The notes: a model not told the origin generated them from the sequence alone. A stretch of DNA of 64,000 nt from Halopseudomonas pelagia (GCF_009497895.1 NZ_CP033116.1:3968001-4032000), one strand, 5' to 3'. Positions 39,869 through 48,835 are shown, numbered from the stretch's first letter. Translations and numbers: made by a program.

Positions 39869-42180
39869 GCGAAAGCACCCAGAGCGACTTGCAGGCCAGC
39901 CCGGCGGAACGCGCAGGTGCCTGGGTGTGGGCCATTATTCTGCTGGCCTGTGCTCTCTTGCTCTGCATTCAGATCACTACCGGTTCAGCCTGGGACACGC
40001 GCATCACCAGCCTGTTACCGGATAGCCCCCAGGCGGTATTGGTCGAGCAGGCCGAGGGCCAATTGACCAGCGCGTTCGAAAACCGTTTGATCATCCTGGT
40101 GGGTGGCGAAGCCTCCGCAGACCAGGCCAGCCAGTTGCTGCAACAGCTGCGCGCCAACCGAGTTTTGCAGCCTGCCCCGGCGGAACAACTAGCGCCGCCC
40201 AATGCCGGGCTATCAGCGCAACGCTACCATCTGCTGGCCAAATCCCTGGCCGATGCTGATGCGCAAACCTGGGCTGATCGGGCCGTCAGCCGCCTGTATA
40301 CCCCGGGGCTTGAGAGCGAGCTGCGAAAAGATCCATTCGGCTTGCTCGACGCCTGGATCAATCAGCAATTGGGGCCTTTGCAACTGACCGGTGAATTCCC
40401 TGCATTCCGCCAGGACGGCGAGTCCTGGTTGATGGTCTCCGGCCTGCTGACCGGCAGCCCTTATGATCTGCAGTTGCAGCAACGGCTCGGCGCTAGCCTG
40501 GACGCCTTTCAGACCAGCTATCCCGACACACCGCTGCTACGTGCCGGGCTGGTTTTTCACGCCGCTGCCGGCGCCTCGCAGGCTCGCCAGGAAATATCCA
40601 GCATCGGGCTAGGCTCATTGTTGGGCATCCTCGCCCTACTGTGGCTGGTGTTCCGCCATGTTCGTACATTACTCAGCCTGCTGGTGCCCCTGGCATGCGG
40701 GCTGTTGTTTGCGCTGCCTTTAACCTGGCTGATTTTTGGCACGCTGAATCTGCTGACGCTGGCTTTCGGCGCCAGCCTGATTGGCGTCGCCATCGACTAC
40801 GCATTGCACCTGCAATGCGCGCGCAGCCTGAATCCCGAGCGACCCTTATCGCGGCTCTGGCCGGCCCTTGCCCTGGGGCTGCTATCAAGCTTGGCGGCCT
40901 ACCTGGTGCAGCTAGCGACCCCACTGCCGGGTCTGCGGCAGATGGCGACTTTTGCGCTCCTGGGATTGCTTGGCTCCTGGATCACCGTGCGGCTCTGGCT
41001 ACCCAGGCTCTCAGTGCAGCATCATCCCGCGACCCTGCGCCTGGCCAACAAACTGGCTTTGCTGCAGTTGCCCGCCGGCGCGCGCTACCCCTGGGTGATA
41101 CTGGCCGCGCTGGCTTTGCTCTCGGCAGCGCTGATACTTACCGGGTTGAAGGGCAGCAATGACCTGCGGCAGCTCAATACCTCTCCCGTTGAGTTGATCA
41201 ACGAACAGCAACAGGTTCAGGCGATGGTCGGCGGACCCAGTGGCCGGCGCTACCTGCTGGTCAGTGCGCCCGATCAAACCGCTGTGCTGGAAAAACTCGA
41301 ACAGCTGGACAATGTGCTCGCCGATCTGGCCGCCAACGGCACACTCGACTACTACCGGCATATCGCCCAGGCGGTCCCGTCCGCCACCACCCAGCAGAAC
41401 AATCTTCAGCTGATCAAACAACGCTACGCGAGTGCATTGCCACTGTTTTTCAGCAAGGCCGGGCTTGCGCCTGCCATGGCCGAACAGATGATGCAGGCCA
41501 CCGAGCAAGCTCAGCCCCTGAGTATTGAACAGTGGTTGGCGTCGCCGCTGGGCCAACGTGATCAGGCCTTGTGGATTGCGTCCACGGCGGAGTCCACACC
41601 AGCGGCGATCATCGCGCTGGGCGACATGGATGCGGCGGCGCTGGGCCAGATTCAGCAGTTGGCGCAACAGGATGGCGTCGTGTTTCAGGATACCCTGGAG
41701 CGGCTCAGCCAGCAGTTCAGCCATCTGCGCAACACTATCGCGCTCTGGCTGGCCGCTGCGGTCCTCGGCCTGACCCTGGTGTTTGCCTGGCGTTATCGCA
41801 CGGCAGCCTGGCGCGTCCTCTTGCCGCCGGTCGGCGCCGTGCTTCTGACCCTGGGCATTTTTGCTGCCGGGTCTACCGGGCTCACGCTATTCCACCTGCT
41901 GGGTTTACTCCTGGTACTGGGCATTGGCCTGGACGCTGGCATCTTCAGCGTCGAGCACGCAGACAGCCGCGCAGCCTGGCTGGCGGTAACCTTGTCCTGT
42001 AGCTCCAGCCTGCTGGCGTTCGGATTACTGGCACTCAGCAGTACCCCAGCCTTGGCGCAGATGGGCACTACCTGCCTGATTGGCCTGACCTGCACCTGGC
42101 TCTTGGTCCCTTTCGCCAGGGCCGGCGGAACGCTGGCGCATTTACCCGATCGCTCATCAGCACATTCATCCACCCTTTGA
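39865..42180 (+). CDS. apeM: MMPL/RND-superfamily exporter (ApeM-like)
   Basis: The 771-residue inner-membrane protein has the RND-like plan: one helix, a periplasmic loop (about residues 40-245), five or six helices (about 250-400), a second helix and loop (about 410-630) and a final helix bundle (about 635-760). TM4-like GASLIGVAIDYALHLQCA and the second-half GIGLDAGIFSVEHAD are the expected proton-relay segments. In aryl polyene clusters it is the proposed lipid exporter. It is followed by a 16-bp gap. Confidence 0.87.
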   Translation: MSESTQSDLQASPAERAGAWVWAIILLACALLLCIQITTGSAWDTRITSLLPDSPQAVLVEQAEGQLTSAFENRLIILVGGEASADQASQLLQQLRANRVLQPAPAEQLAPPNAGLSAQRYHLLAKSLADADAQTWADRAVSRLYTPGLESELRKDPFGLLDAWINQQLGPLQLTGEFPAFRQDGESWLMVSGLLTGSPYDLQLQQRLGASLDAFQTSYPDTPLLRAGLVFHAAAGASQARQEISSIGLGSLLGILALLWLVFRHVRTLLSLLVPLACGLLFALPLTWLIFGTLNLLTLAFGASLIGVAIDYALHLQCARSLNPERPLSRLWPALALGLLSSLAAYLVQLATPLPGLRQMATFALLGLLGSWITVRLWLPRLSVQHHPATLRLANKLALLQLPAGARYPWVILAALALLSAALILTGLKGSNDLRQLNTSPVELINEQQQVQAMVGGPSGRRYLLVSAPDQTAVLEKLEQLDNVLADLAANGTLDYYRHIAQAVPSATTQQNNLQLIKQRYASALPLFFSKAGLAPAMAEQMMQATEQAQPLSIEQWLASPLGQRDQALWIASTAESTPAAIIALGDMDAAALGQIQQLAQQDGVVFQDTLERLSQQFSHLRNTIALWLAAAVLGLTLVFAWRYRTAAWRVLLPPVGAVLLTLGIFAAGSTGLTLFHLLGLLLVLGIGLDAGIFSVEHADSRAAWLAVTLSCSSSLLAFGLLALSSTPALAQMGTTCLIGLTCTWLLVPFARAGGTLAHLPDRSSAHSSTL

Positions 42181-42196
42181 CAGGAAAGCCACCAGT

Positions 42197-43474
42197 ATGG
42201 ACAAGCCCGCAGCGCAGATTGAGAACACGGATGTCGCTATCATCGGCGCCGGCCCCGCCGGTGCCGCTGCCGCGGCATGGTTGGCACGCAAAGGCCTGCG
42301 GGTGCATGTGATCGAACGCACGCAGTTTCCTCGCTTCTCCATCGGCGAAAGCCTGCTGCCGCAATGCATGGTGCACCTGGAAAATTGCGGCCTGCTTGAA
42401 GCCGCAACCGCGGGCGGCTTTCAGGTCAAAAATGGCGCCGCCTTTACCTGGCGGGGCTCTGACACTGCTATCGATTTCCGTGACAAGTTCAGCCCCGGAC
42501 CCGGCACTACCTGGCAGGTGGAACGAGCCGACTTCGACCAGCGTCTGATTGACGGAGCCGTTGCCGCTGGCGCCAGTGTCGAGTTCGATACGCGGGTCGA
42601 TGGCTTTCATGCCGACCCGGTGGCACCCCGACTTACCCTGATCGATGCCCAGGGCCAAAGCCGCCAGTTACAGGCACGCTTTGTTCTCGACGCCAGTGGT
42701 TATGGCCGGGTGCTGTCGCGCCTGGCCGGGCTGAGCAAAGCATCGACGCTGGAGTCCAGGTGCGCTCTGTTCACGCACATTGAGGATCGGATTGACTGCC
42801 CCGACTATGACCGGGAGAAAATCCTTATCGGGCTGCATCCGCAGCACGCAGGCGTGTGGTACTGGCTGATCCCCTTCAGCAACGGCCGTGCCTCGGTAGG
42901 CGTCGTCGCCAGCCAGGACGCATTACAGGCCGCAGGAGCGGATGACGAAAGCCGGCTGTGGCATTTTATCGGCCAGGAGCCGCGCCTTGCCTCACTGCTA
43001 GCCCGCGCGACCCCGGTACGGGATACCGGCAGGCTTGAGGGCTATTCCGCCGACGTCGTAAGCCTGCATGGTCCCGGATTCGCGTTGCTCGGCAATGCCG
43101 GCGAGTTTCTCGACCCGGTTTTCTCTTCCGGGGTAACCATTGCGCTTGATTCCGCTCTGCGCGCAGCCCCACTGGTGGAGCGCCAGCTGCATGGCGACAG
43201 CGTGGATTGGCAAGCCGAATTCGAGCAACCGCTACGCCGGGGTGTCGCCACCTTCCGCGAGTTTGTCGAAGCCTGGTACGACGGGCGGTTGCCACGCATC
43301 ATATTCAGCGCGAACCAGCCTCCGCGCATTCGCCAGCTGATCAGTTCGGTATTGGCCGGCTACGCCTGGGATCTGGCCAACCCCCTGGTTGCCGCCAGCA
43401 AACGTCGGCTTGACGCACTGGCTGCCTCAGTGACCGAGTCGTCCGTGCCCGCTGCACAGCAACCGGACACATGA
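42197..43474 (+). CDS. FAD-dependent halogenase-like oxidoreductase
   Basis: The 425-residue flavoprotein has the FAD-binding GAGPAGAAAA (about residues 17-26), FSIGESLLP, and Lys78 in GFQVKNGAAF. It also has WYWLIP (221-226), which fits the WxWxIP signature of flavin-dependent halogenases. The family also includes geranylgeranyl-reductase-like and hydroxylating enzymes, so halogenation is a hypothesis. Xanthomonadins, related aryl polyenes, are brominated. The ribosome site is CAGGAAAG. A separate flavin reductase would be needed and is not in the cluster. Confidence 0.78.
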   Translation: MDKPAAQIENTDVAIIGAGPAGAAAAAWLARKGLRVHVIERTQFPRFSIGESLLPQCMVHLENCGLLEAATAGGFQVKNGAAFTWRGSDTAIDFRDKFSPGPGTTWQVERADFDQRLIDGAVAAGASVEFDTRVDGFHADPVAPRLTLIDAQGQSRQLQARFVLDASGYGRVLSRLAGLSKASTLESRCALFTHIEDRIDCPDYDREKILIGLHPQHAGVWYWLIPFSNGRASVGVVASQDALQAAGADDESRLWHFIGQEPRLASLLARATPVRDTGRLEGYSADVVSLHGPGFALLGNAGEFLDPVFSSGVTIALDSALRAAPLVERQLHGDSVDWQAEFEQPLRRGVATFREFVEAWYDGRLPRIIFSANQPPRIRQLISSVLAGYAWDLANPLVAASKRRLDALAASVTESSVPAAQQPDT

Positions 43475-44058
43475 ACATGGCCGCAGTTCTTCCAAGGTTT
43501 GCCCGCGGAGCCTGCGCCCTTGGCGTCCTGGCGCTGATACTGCTGACCGGTTGCGCCGGCAGAGCCGATCAGGCCGCGTTGCCCGACCTGACGAGGCTCG
43601 CCCCGGAGCCAAAACGCATGGAACGGCTGATCATTGAATCAGCCAAGCACAATCAGGAATTGCTCGGCGTCATTCAGCACGACCATGAATCGCTGCGCAT
43701 GGCCCTGCTGAGCCCGCAAGGCCAGCGGCTACTGACGCTGGTAATGGATAGCGACGGCGCGCGGTTTTTGTCCGATGCGCTTTTCGAGCCGCCGTTTTCC
43801 GCACACTGGCTTGCCAGCAGGCTGGCCTGGACCCTCTGGCCCGTGGCGGAACTGGAAAACCAGTTCCAACACAGCGCCTGGTCCGTGCGGCGAGACGATT
43901 CGGGACACAGCGTTTATCATCGGGGTCAAAGGGTGGCCAGTATCAAGCTGTCTGATCAATGCAAACTTATCGACGACATTCAGACAGGTCATCGCCTGTA
44001 CATCATCCCGATTGAATTAGCCGGTCAAAATAAAGAGCTTTTATGTCCAGCCGTTTGA
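43471..44058 (+). CDS. apeN: DUF3261 lipoprotein of the aryl polyene cluster (ApeN-like)
   Basis: The 195-residue precursor carries a lipoprotein signal peptide with lipobox LTGC (Cys28). The mature part (ERLIIESAKHNQELLGVIQ, DALFEPPFSAHWL) matches the DUF3261 lipoproteins found in aryl polyene clusters. It is probably an outer-membrane receptor acting with the LolA-like carrier and exporter. The ATGA overlap couples it to the flavoenzyme. Its last 16 bp overlap the next ketosynthase gene. Confidence 0.82.
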   Translation: MNMAAVLPRFARGACALGVLALILLTGCAGRADQAALPDLTRLAPEPKRMERLIIESAKHNQELLGVIQHDHESLRMALLSPQGQRLLTLVMDSDGARFLSDALFEPPFSAHWLASRLAWTLWPVAELENQFQHSAWSVRRDDSGHSVYHRGQRVASIKLSDQCKLIDDIQTGHRLYIIPIELAGQNKELLCPAV

Positions 44059-45233
44059 CGCCATGCCGCCTATCCACCCCAGCGCTGATCTGTTCGCTGG
44101 GAAGCGATCTCGCCAGCATCAGCAGCGCGCTATTCAGCGGCACCCGCGGCTTTACCCACGATGATGGCTTTACCCCTGGCCGCCCGCTGCCCCTGGGGCG
44201 GGTGCTGACAGATCTACCGGATACGGCCAGTTGGCCGGCAGAGCACCGCTCGCGCAACAACCAGCTGCTCGCTGCCGCCCTTGAACAACTGCAGCCCGAG
44301 CTCGAGGCTTTCCGCCTGCGCCAGCCACAGGCGCGTATCGGCGTAATTCTCGGCACCAGTACGTCGGGGATCGGCGAAACCGAGATAGCCCTGCGCCAAC
44401 GCCTGGAAGACCAGAGCTGGCCGACTGATTTCCGCTATCAACGCCATGAGATCGGTTCGCCCGCCCGTTTCGTCGCTGAGTGGCTGCAGCTGCCAGATGC
44501 ACCTGCCTACACCCTTTCAACCGCTTGTACCTCCAGCGCTCGCGCCTTGGCCAGCGCCTATCGAATGCTCGCCGCCGGTCTCTGCGATGCGGTGATTGCC
44601 GGCGGGGCGGACAGCCTGTGCGGTCTGACGGTCAACGGTTTTGCTTCATTGCAGGCCCTGAGTGACGAGCCCTGCCAACCCTTCACCCGTGACCGCGACG
44701 GGATCAACCTCGGTGAAGCCGCCGCGCTTTTTCTGGTCACCAAAGAGCCCGGTGGCATACAACTGGCCGGCTATGGTGAAACCAGTGATGCCTACCATAT
44801 CTCGGCACCGCATCCCGGCGGGGAAGGCGCCATCGGCGCCATGCAGGCAGCTTTGCACATGGCGCAGGTACCGGCCGCCGAGATCGATTACCTGAACCTG
44901 CACGGCACCGCGACGCGCCAGAACGACGCCATGGAAGCTCTGGCGGTAGATCAGGTGTTTGGCGGAGCCTTGCCTTGCAGTTCCACCAAGGCACTGACCG
45001 GCCACACCCTGGGCGCCTGCGGCGCGCTGGAAGCAGGATTTTGCTGGCTGTCACTGCACGCGGGCAAGCTGCCGCCGCAGGTGCATGACGGCCCCATCGA
45101 TGCAGAAATACCCCTGCTTACCTATGTAGGCGCCGCCGGTGCTGAACCTGCCCGCCCTTATCATCGGGCAATGAGCAACTCCTTTGCCTTCGGCGGCAAT
45201 AACATCGCCCTGCTTCTGGAGCGCTGCGAATGA
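44043..45233 (+). CDS. apeO: Ketosynthase of the aryl polyene cluster (ApeO-like)
   Basis: The 396-residue beta-ketoacyl synthase has the full Cys-His-His triad: Cys162 in STACTSSARAL, His287 in LHGTATRQND and His321 in ALTGHTLGACGALE. By homology it pairs with the chain-length-factor-like ApeC to extend the polyene. It overlaps apeN by 16 bp and joins the dehydratase by ATGA. It is distinct from the second ketosynthase at 46443-47699. Confidence 0.9.
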   Translation: MSSRLTPCRLSTPALICSLGSDLASISSALFSGTRGFTHDDGFTPGRPLPLGRVLTDLPDTASWPAEHRSRNNQLLAAALEQLQPELEAFRLRQPQARIGVILGTSTSGIGETEIALRQRLEDQSWPTDFRYQRHEIGSPARFVAEWLQLPDAPAYTLSTACTSSARALASAYRMLAAGLCDAVIAGGADSLCGLTVNGFASLQALSDEPCQPFTRDRDGINLGEAAALFLVTKEPGGIQLAGYGETSDAYHISAPHPGGEGAIGAMQAALHMAQVPAAEIDYLNLHGTATRQNDAMEALAVDQVFGGALPCSSTKALTGHTLGACGALEAGFCWLSLHAGKLPPQVHDGPIDAEIPLLTYVGAAGAEPARPYHRAMSNSFAFGGNNIALLLERCE

Positions 45234-45721
45234 CCACCATCTGCCATGCCAATCTGACGCTGCCCTGCCCTATTGCGCCCTATGTGCCGCACCAACGTGG
45301 CATGTGCCTGCTGGATAGTATCTTGCGCGTTGATGCGGAATGTCTGCGCGCCCAGGTAGTGCCTACCGAAGCAGACGTATTTGCCACAGCCTTGGGCATC
45401 CCCGGATGGGTCGGCCTGGAGTGGATGGCGCAGGCCGTCGCCGCCTGGGCCGGCGTGCAGGAACGGGCAGAAGACCGCCTCCCCTTGGTCGGTTTCCTGC
45501 TCGGCAGCAGACGCTATGACTGCAGCCGCGAATATTTCCCGTTTGGCAGCCCGGTATTGGTCGATATCAAGCAGGACTTCAGAGCCGCCAACGGCCTGGC
45601 GGCCTTTCATTGCCAGCTTCTGGATGAACATGAAAACCCGTTGGCCAGCGCCGTACTCAGTGTGTTCCAGCCTGATTCGGAAGAGGCGCTGGCAGCGATG
45701 CAAAAAGGAGAACAACCATGA
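45230..45721 (+). CDS. apeP: 3-hydroxyacyl-ACP dehydratase-like protein (ApeP-like)
   Basis: The 163-residue hotdog-fold protein contains IAPYVPHQRGMCLLDSI and GWVGLEWMAQAVAAWAG, the helix and active-site region of FabA/FabZ-type dehydratases in aryl polyene clusters. With the ligase-fused hotdog domain it gives the cluster two dehydratase units, needed for all-trans conjugation. AAAGGAG precedes the next gene inside its 3' end, and ATGA junctions lie at both ends. Confidence 0.86.
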   Translation: MTTICHANLTLPCPIAPYVPHQRGMCLLDSILRVDAECLRAQVVPTEADVFATALGIPGWVGLEWMAQAVAAWAGVQERAEDRLPLVGFLLGSRRYDCSREYFPFGSPVLVDIKQDFRAANGLAAFHCQLLDEHENPLASAVLSVFQPDSEEALAAMQKGEQP

Positions 45722-46443
45722 GCAATACCATACTGGTAACGGGATCCAGCCGCGGCATCGGTAGAGCCGTAGCGTTACGCCTGGCACGTGACGGGTTTGA
45801 TATCGTCCTGCATTGCCGGCAGCAGAAGGACGCTGCAGCAGCAGTGGCAGCAGAGATAGAAGCTCTCGGCCGACAGGCGCGCATACTCTGCTTTGACGTC
45901 GCTGATCGCCAGGCCGCCTGCGCAGCCCTGGAAGCCGACGTGGAAACACACGGCGCCTATTATGGTGTGGTATGCAATGCCGGCATCACCGCCGACGGCG
46001 CCTTTCCCGCCCTGAGCGACAGCGATTGGGACAGCGTCATTCACACCAATCTGGATGGTTTCTACAACGTATTGAAGCCGCTGTGCATGCCGATGATCCG
46101 GCGGCGCAAGCCTGGGCGTATCGTTGTCATGTCTTCGGTGTCCGGCATCATGGGCAATCGTGGGCAAGTCAATTACAGTGCCTCGAAAGCCGGCCTGATT
46201 GGCGCGATGAAAGCCCTGGCGGTGGAGCTGGCGAAACGCAAAATCACTGTTAATTGTGTCGCCCCGGGGCTGATCGATACCGAGATGGTCGAGCAGCATG
46301 TGATCGACGAAGCGCTCAAGGCCATTCCCATGCAGCGTCTGGGTTCCGCTGACGAGGTCGCCGCCACCGTCGCTTTTTTATGTTCGGCGGATGCCGGTTA
46401 CATTACTCGGCAGGTCTTTTCGGTTAACGGAGGCATGTGCTGA
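45718..46443 (+). CDS. apeQ: 3-ketoacyl-ACP reductase (ApeQ-like, FabG family)
   Basis: The 241-residue short-chain dehydrogenase has the NADPH-binding TGSSRGIGRA, NAG at 87-89 and the catalytic triad Ser140, Tyr153 and Lys157 (NYSASKAG). It reduces the 3-ketoacyl-ACP after each condensation. It lies between a dehydratase and a ketosynthase. Its TGA overlaps the next ATG (TGATG), and AAAGGAG precedes its own ATG. Confidence 0.92.
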   Translation: MSNTILVTGSSRGIGRAVALRLARDGFDIVLHCRQQKDAAAAVAAEIEALGRQARILCFDVADRQAACAALEADVETHGAYYGVVCNAGITADGAFPALSDSDWDSVIHTNLDGFYNVLKPLCMPMIRRRKPGRIVVMSSVSGIMGNRGQVNYSASKAGLIGAMKALAVELAKRKITVNCVAPGLIDTEMVEQHVIDEALKAIPMQRLGSADEVAATVAFLCSADAGYITRQVFSVNGGMC

Positions 46444-47699
46444 TGACCGATACTCGACGCCAGGACGGGCTTGGACGCCGCGTAGTGGTCACCGGCATGG
46501 CAGGCTTTTCCCCGATAGGCAATGACTGGGCGACGATTCAGGGCCGACTGGATCGCGCCGAAACGGGTATACGCTACATGCCCGACTGGTCGGAATACGA
46601 CGGCCTGCACACGCGGCTCGGCGCACCGGTCAGTGATTTCAGTTTGCCCGCGCAGTACAACCGGCGGGTGTTGCGCAGCATGGGCCGCGGCGCCCAGATG
46701 GCCACCCGCGCTACGGAGCTGGCGCTGATCGACGCCGGATTGCTCGACAGCCCATTGCTCACCAGCGGCGATATGGGCATCGCCTACGGTGCCTCAGCCG
46801 GCGAACCCGATGCAGTCGCGGACTTCGGCAATATGCTGCTGAACAAATCCACCGACGGTCTTAATGCCAATTCCTATATACGCATGATGGCGCATACCGC
46901 CGCGGTGAACATCGGAGTGTTTTTCGGCATGCGCGGCCGCATCCATACCACGTCAAGCGCCTGCACCTCGGGCAGTCAGGGCATAGGCTATGCCTACGAG
47001 GCGATTCGTTTTGGTCGACAAACAGCGATGGTGGCCGGCGGCTGCGAGGAGCTTTCTGCCGCTGAAGCCGCGGTATTTGACACCTTGTTTGCTACCAGCA
47101 CGCGCAATGACGCACCCCACACCTCGCCTCGGCCATTCGACAAGGATCGAGATGGTCTGGTGGTGGGTGAAGGTGCAGGCACGCTGATTCTTGAAGAGCT
47201 GGAGCATGCCCTGGCGCGCGGCGCGACCATTCACGCGGAAATTCTGGGGTTTGGTACCAACAGCGACGGCCGGCATGTGACGCAACCCGATGCGGCGATG
47301 ATGGAACAGGCTATTCGCCTTGCCCTGGCAGATGCCAACCTGGGTGCGGAGCAGATCGGTTATATCAGCGCACATGGCACTGCCACCAGTCTGGGCGACG
47401 TTGCCGAGAGCCAGGCCACCCACGCTGTGTTTGGCCAACGCGCAGCCATCAGTGCACTCAAGAGTTTTACCGGGCATACCCTGGGTGCCTGCGGTGCGCT
47501 GGAAGCCTGGGCCGCGATCGAGATGCAGCGCAGCGGGCGTTTTCATGTCTGCGCCAATCTGGAATCCCCAGACCCCGCCTGCGCGCCACTGGACTATATT
47601 ATCGGTGAACCGCGGCAGCTCGACTGCCCGTACGTGATGAGCAATAATTTTGCTTTCGGCGGCATCAACACTTCAATCATTATTGGTCGCTGGGATTGA
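46443..47699 (+). CDS. apeR: Ketosynthase of the aryl polyene cluster (ApeR-like)
   Basis: The 418-residue FabF-like ketosynthase carries Cys174 in SSACTSGSQG, His311 in SAHGTATSLGD and His345 in FTGHTLGACGALEAW, so it is catalytically complete. In APE systems the second ketosynthase is proposed to act in starter condensation or chain elongation. The ATG at 46443 has ACGGAGG 9 bp upstream and overlaps the apeQ stop; a GTG at 46437 is in frame. It is the last core biosynthetic gene. Confidence 0.92.
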   Translation: MTDTRRQDGLGRRVVVTGMAGFSPIGNDWATIQGRLDRAETGIRYMPDWSEYDGLHTRLGAPVSDFSLPAQYNRRVLRSMGRGAQMATRATELALIDAGLLDSPLLTSGDMGIAYGASAGEPDAVADFGNMLLNKSTDGLNANSYIRMMAHTAAVNIGVFFGMRGRIHTTSSACTSGSQGIGYAYEAIRFGRQTAMVAGGCEELSAAEAAVFDTLFATSTRNDAPHTSPRPFDKDRDGLVVGEGAGTLILEELEHALARGATIHAEILGFGTNSDGRHVTQPDAAMMEQAIRLALADANLGAEQIGYISAHGTATSLGDVAESQATHAVFGQRAAISALKSFTGHTLGACGALEAWAAIEMQRSGRFHVCANLESPDPACAPLDYIIGEPRQLDCPYVMSNNFAFGGINTSIIIGRWD

Positions 47700-47739
47700 A
47701 TTCCGCCCGCCAACCGAAAACCAATAAAAGGGAATAATC

Positions 47740-48195
47740 ATGCATAAAGGAATGAATACGCTGTCATTGGCTGTCGGCGGTCTGTTGATCGCGTTGCTGG
47801 CGCCATCGGCACAGGCGCGGGACACGGTGCATATGCTGTCGGTGGAAACCGCCATGAATACGCCTGATGCAAAACAGAAGCTTGACCCGTCAATCAAGTT
47901 CATCTTCGCCGACGCGCCGCACGGCAAGGTGCTTGAGGAGCACGGCAGTTTTATTACCAACAAGAAAACCAATGCCTTTGGCAAAAGCGATCAGGCCGCC
48001 TGCAACTGGGTGATGCTATCTGCGCTGCTGTCTTTGCAGGACCGCGTCAGAACGGAAGGCGGCAATGCGGTCATCAACATCGAAAGCTATTACAAACAGC
48101 AGCCGAACGTGTCGCGCAGCGAATTCGAGTGTCACGCCGGAGCGATCATGGCAGGAGTCGCACTACGGGGCGACGTTGTCACCCTCGCTGAATAA
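47740..48195 (+). CDS. Small secreted protein of the aryl polyene cluster, function unknown
   Basis: The 151-residue precursor has a signal peptide (about residues 1-26, ending AQA) and a mature domain with FADAPHGKVLEEHGSF and GGNAVINIESYY. It has conserved cysteines in QAACNWVML and EFECHAGAIMAGVAL, which could form a disulfide. Homologues beside APE clusters are, as I recall, often labelled excinuclease ATPase subunit, a poor name because the protein is exported and has no ATPase motifs. A 40-bp gap separates it from apeR. It may act in polyene delivery or surface display; this is inference from context. Confidence 0.65.
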   Translation: MHKGMNTLSLAVGGLLIALLAPSAQARDTVHMLSVETAMNTPDAKQKLDPSIKFIFADAPHGKVLEEHGSFITNKKTNAFGKSDQAACNWVMLSALLSLQDRVRTEGGNAVINIESYYKQQPNVSRSEFECHAGAIMAGVALRGDVVTLAE

Positions 48196-48826
48196 ACTCC
48201 AGGAAAGCTCTCCACGGCTGTTACTGGCTGGCGGCGATCTGGACAACGAGCATGCCGCCAGCCAATCAGGACCAGCCTACTCCAGCTACGCCCGCGAGCT
48301 TCTCAGTGAGCTCGCCGCGCAACTGGGCATGCATTGCCCCCCCGCACTCTGGAGCGCTCGCGGCCAGGGCAAGCCCACCCATCCTGGCCTGCATTCGGGA
48401 TGGTACGCCAATATCACCCACAAAAAGGGTCGGGTAGTAGTCGGCTTGGCCAATCGCTTTTTCGGGATTGATCTGGAATACGCGGCGGCGCGCCGAACTG
48501 CCCGGCTTGACGTGCTGATCGAGCAACTGCCGGAGCCCTGGGTCAGGCAACGCATACGTGAAGCCGACTCGAGAGTATCTGCTTTCTATCAGAGCTGGAC
48601 GCTGTACGAATCGCTGTTCAAACACGCCAGCCACACCCCGGATCCTGCAGAGAACCTGTTTGCCATGCGCTTGCACACCCTCGCCGAGCACAGGTTGGAT
48701 TGCGCAGTCTGGCAGGGCGATCAATGGACACTGGCCATAGTCAGCGAGGGGCGATTGAGCCCCCACCCCGACCCTGCAAAGCTGTTCCCCGGCATGCAGC
48801 CGACCAGCGTTTTTATTCTGGACTGA
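48176..48826 (+). CDS. 4'-phosphopantetheinyl transferase of the aryl polyene cluster
   Basis: The Sfp-type transferase attaches phosphopantetheine to acyl carrier proteins. The family motifs FFGIDLEY and SWTLYESLFKH (the W/F-xxx-E-xxx-K motif) are in order, with THKKGRVVVGLA preceding them. The start is uncertain: no ATG lies near the expected N-terminus. TTG at 48176 (216 residues, overlapping the secreted-protein gene by 20 bp) is chosen, while the open frame begins at ATG 48065. It probably activates both cluster ACPs. A terminator follows, ending the cluster. Confidence 0.8.
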   Translation: MSPSLNKLQESSPRLLLAGGDLDNEHAASQSGPAYSSYARELLSELAAQLGMHCPPALWSARGQGKPTHPGLHSGWYANITHKKGRVVVGLANRFFGIDLEYAAARRTARLDVLIEQLPEPWVRQRIREADSRVSAFYQSWTLYESLFKHASHTPDPAENLFAMRLHTLAEHRLDCAVWQGDQWTLAIVSEGRLSPHPDPAKLFPGMQPTSVFILD

Positions 48827-48835
48827 GCAACCAAT

